From DATEGZ01 sp035279905 (lineage in GTDB: Bacteria > Acidobacteriota > Vicinamibacteria > Vicinamibacterales > SCN-69-37), in contig DATEGZ010000117.1 of assembly GCA_035279905.1 (NCBI GenBank), forward strand, positions 1-24,248: a stretch of 24,248 nucleotides of DNA, written 5' to 3'. The position numbers and the translations under genes were made by a program. The notes under the pieces were generated by a model, which saw only the letters and a list, made by a program, of their open reading frames with translations, was not told the origin of the DNA and ran no database searches. Below are positions 24,200 to 24,248 of this stretch, in pieces. Position 1 is the first letter of the stretch. Each line of letters begins with the position of its first letter.

Positions 24200-24248
24200 G
24201 CGAGCCTCCCGGTCACCGCGCGCCGGCGCCGCGCAACGCCTGCCGCCG

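Noticed and set aside
24213..24248. Possible 3' end of another minus-strand gene (11 codons then TGA)
   Set aside because: Too short to support; in the expected place for an upstream operon member such as phosphate acetyltransferase, but nothing identifies it.
1..24248. CRISPR array, insertion sequence, tRNA or rRNA genes
   Set aside because: I saw no regularly spaced repeats, no transposase-like product and no cloverleaf other than the tRNA-like part of tmRNA.

Overview
The window is GC-rich and densely coded, and it looks like a chromosomal segment of an Acidobacteriota member, perhaps a Vicinamibacteria-type lineage. The clues are an acidobacterial-style VWFA protein, palindromic repeats whose translation gives the recurring FAKATAD peptide, YncE-like and NapC-like secreted and multiheme proteins, and GC-rich codon use. 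The taxonomic assignment is inference.

Left part (1-7134). This is a mixed accessory region. It opens with the N-terminus of a lipoprotein gene running off the left edge. A complete one-piece tmRNA gene (301-652, tag ANTQLALAA) follows, then a strong inverted repeat and a small GIY-YIG protein. Next come a VWFA protein, a repeat-filled spacer (1993-2357), a small secreted protein, a YncE-like beta-propeller and a HAD hydrolase. A 658-residue fusion of a beta-lactamase-like and an alpha/beta-hydrolase domain follows, in which the recognisable catalytic residues of both domains are replaced except one Asp. The region ends with a short chimeric remnant that joins a Tc-toxin-like segment to an AAA+ ATPase lacking its P-loop.

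Centre (7135-12045, minus strand). A four-gene operon, in transcription order: decaheme MtrA/DmsE-type cytochrome, MtrB/PioB-type outer-membrane barrel, a small monoheme cytochrome c, and a membrane-bound hexaheme NapC/NirT-type cytochrome. This is the core of a route carrying electrons between the quinone pool and the cell exterior. No MtrC-like outer-surface cytochrome is in the window.

Right-centre (12324-18291, plus strand, divergent from mtrA). A Tat-exported selenocysteine formate dehydrogenase whose frame crosses an in-frame TGA with a well-formed bacterial SECIS. It is followed by a fused iron-sulfur/NrfD membrane subunit and by FdhE, with overlapping start and stop codons.

Right (18286-24199, minus strand). 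A tight operon ackA-pflB-pflA-mscS. Pyruvate formate-lyase makes formate and acetyl-CoA, and acetate kinase makes ATP from acetyl phosphate.

Taken together (inference): fermentation of pyruvate yields formate, periplasmic formate dehydrogenase passes its electrons to the quinone pool through an NrfD-type subunit, and the NapC-like and MtrAB proteins could carry them across the outer membrane. The right half would then be a compact formate-to-extracellular-electron-transfer module. The direction of flow and the final acceptor cannot be read from the sequence.
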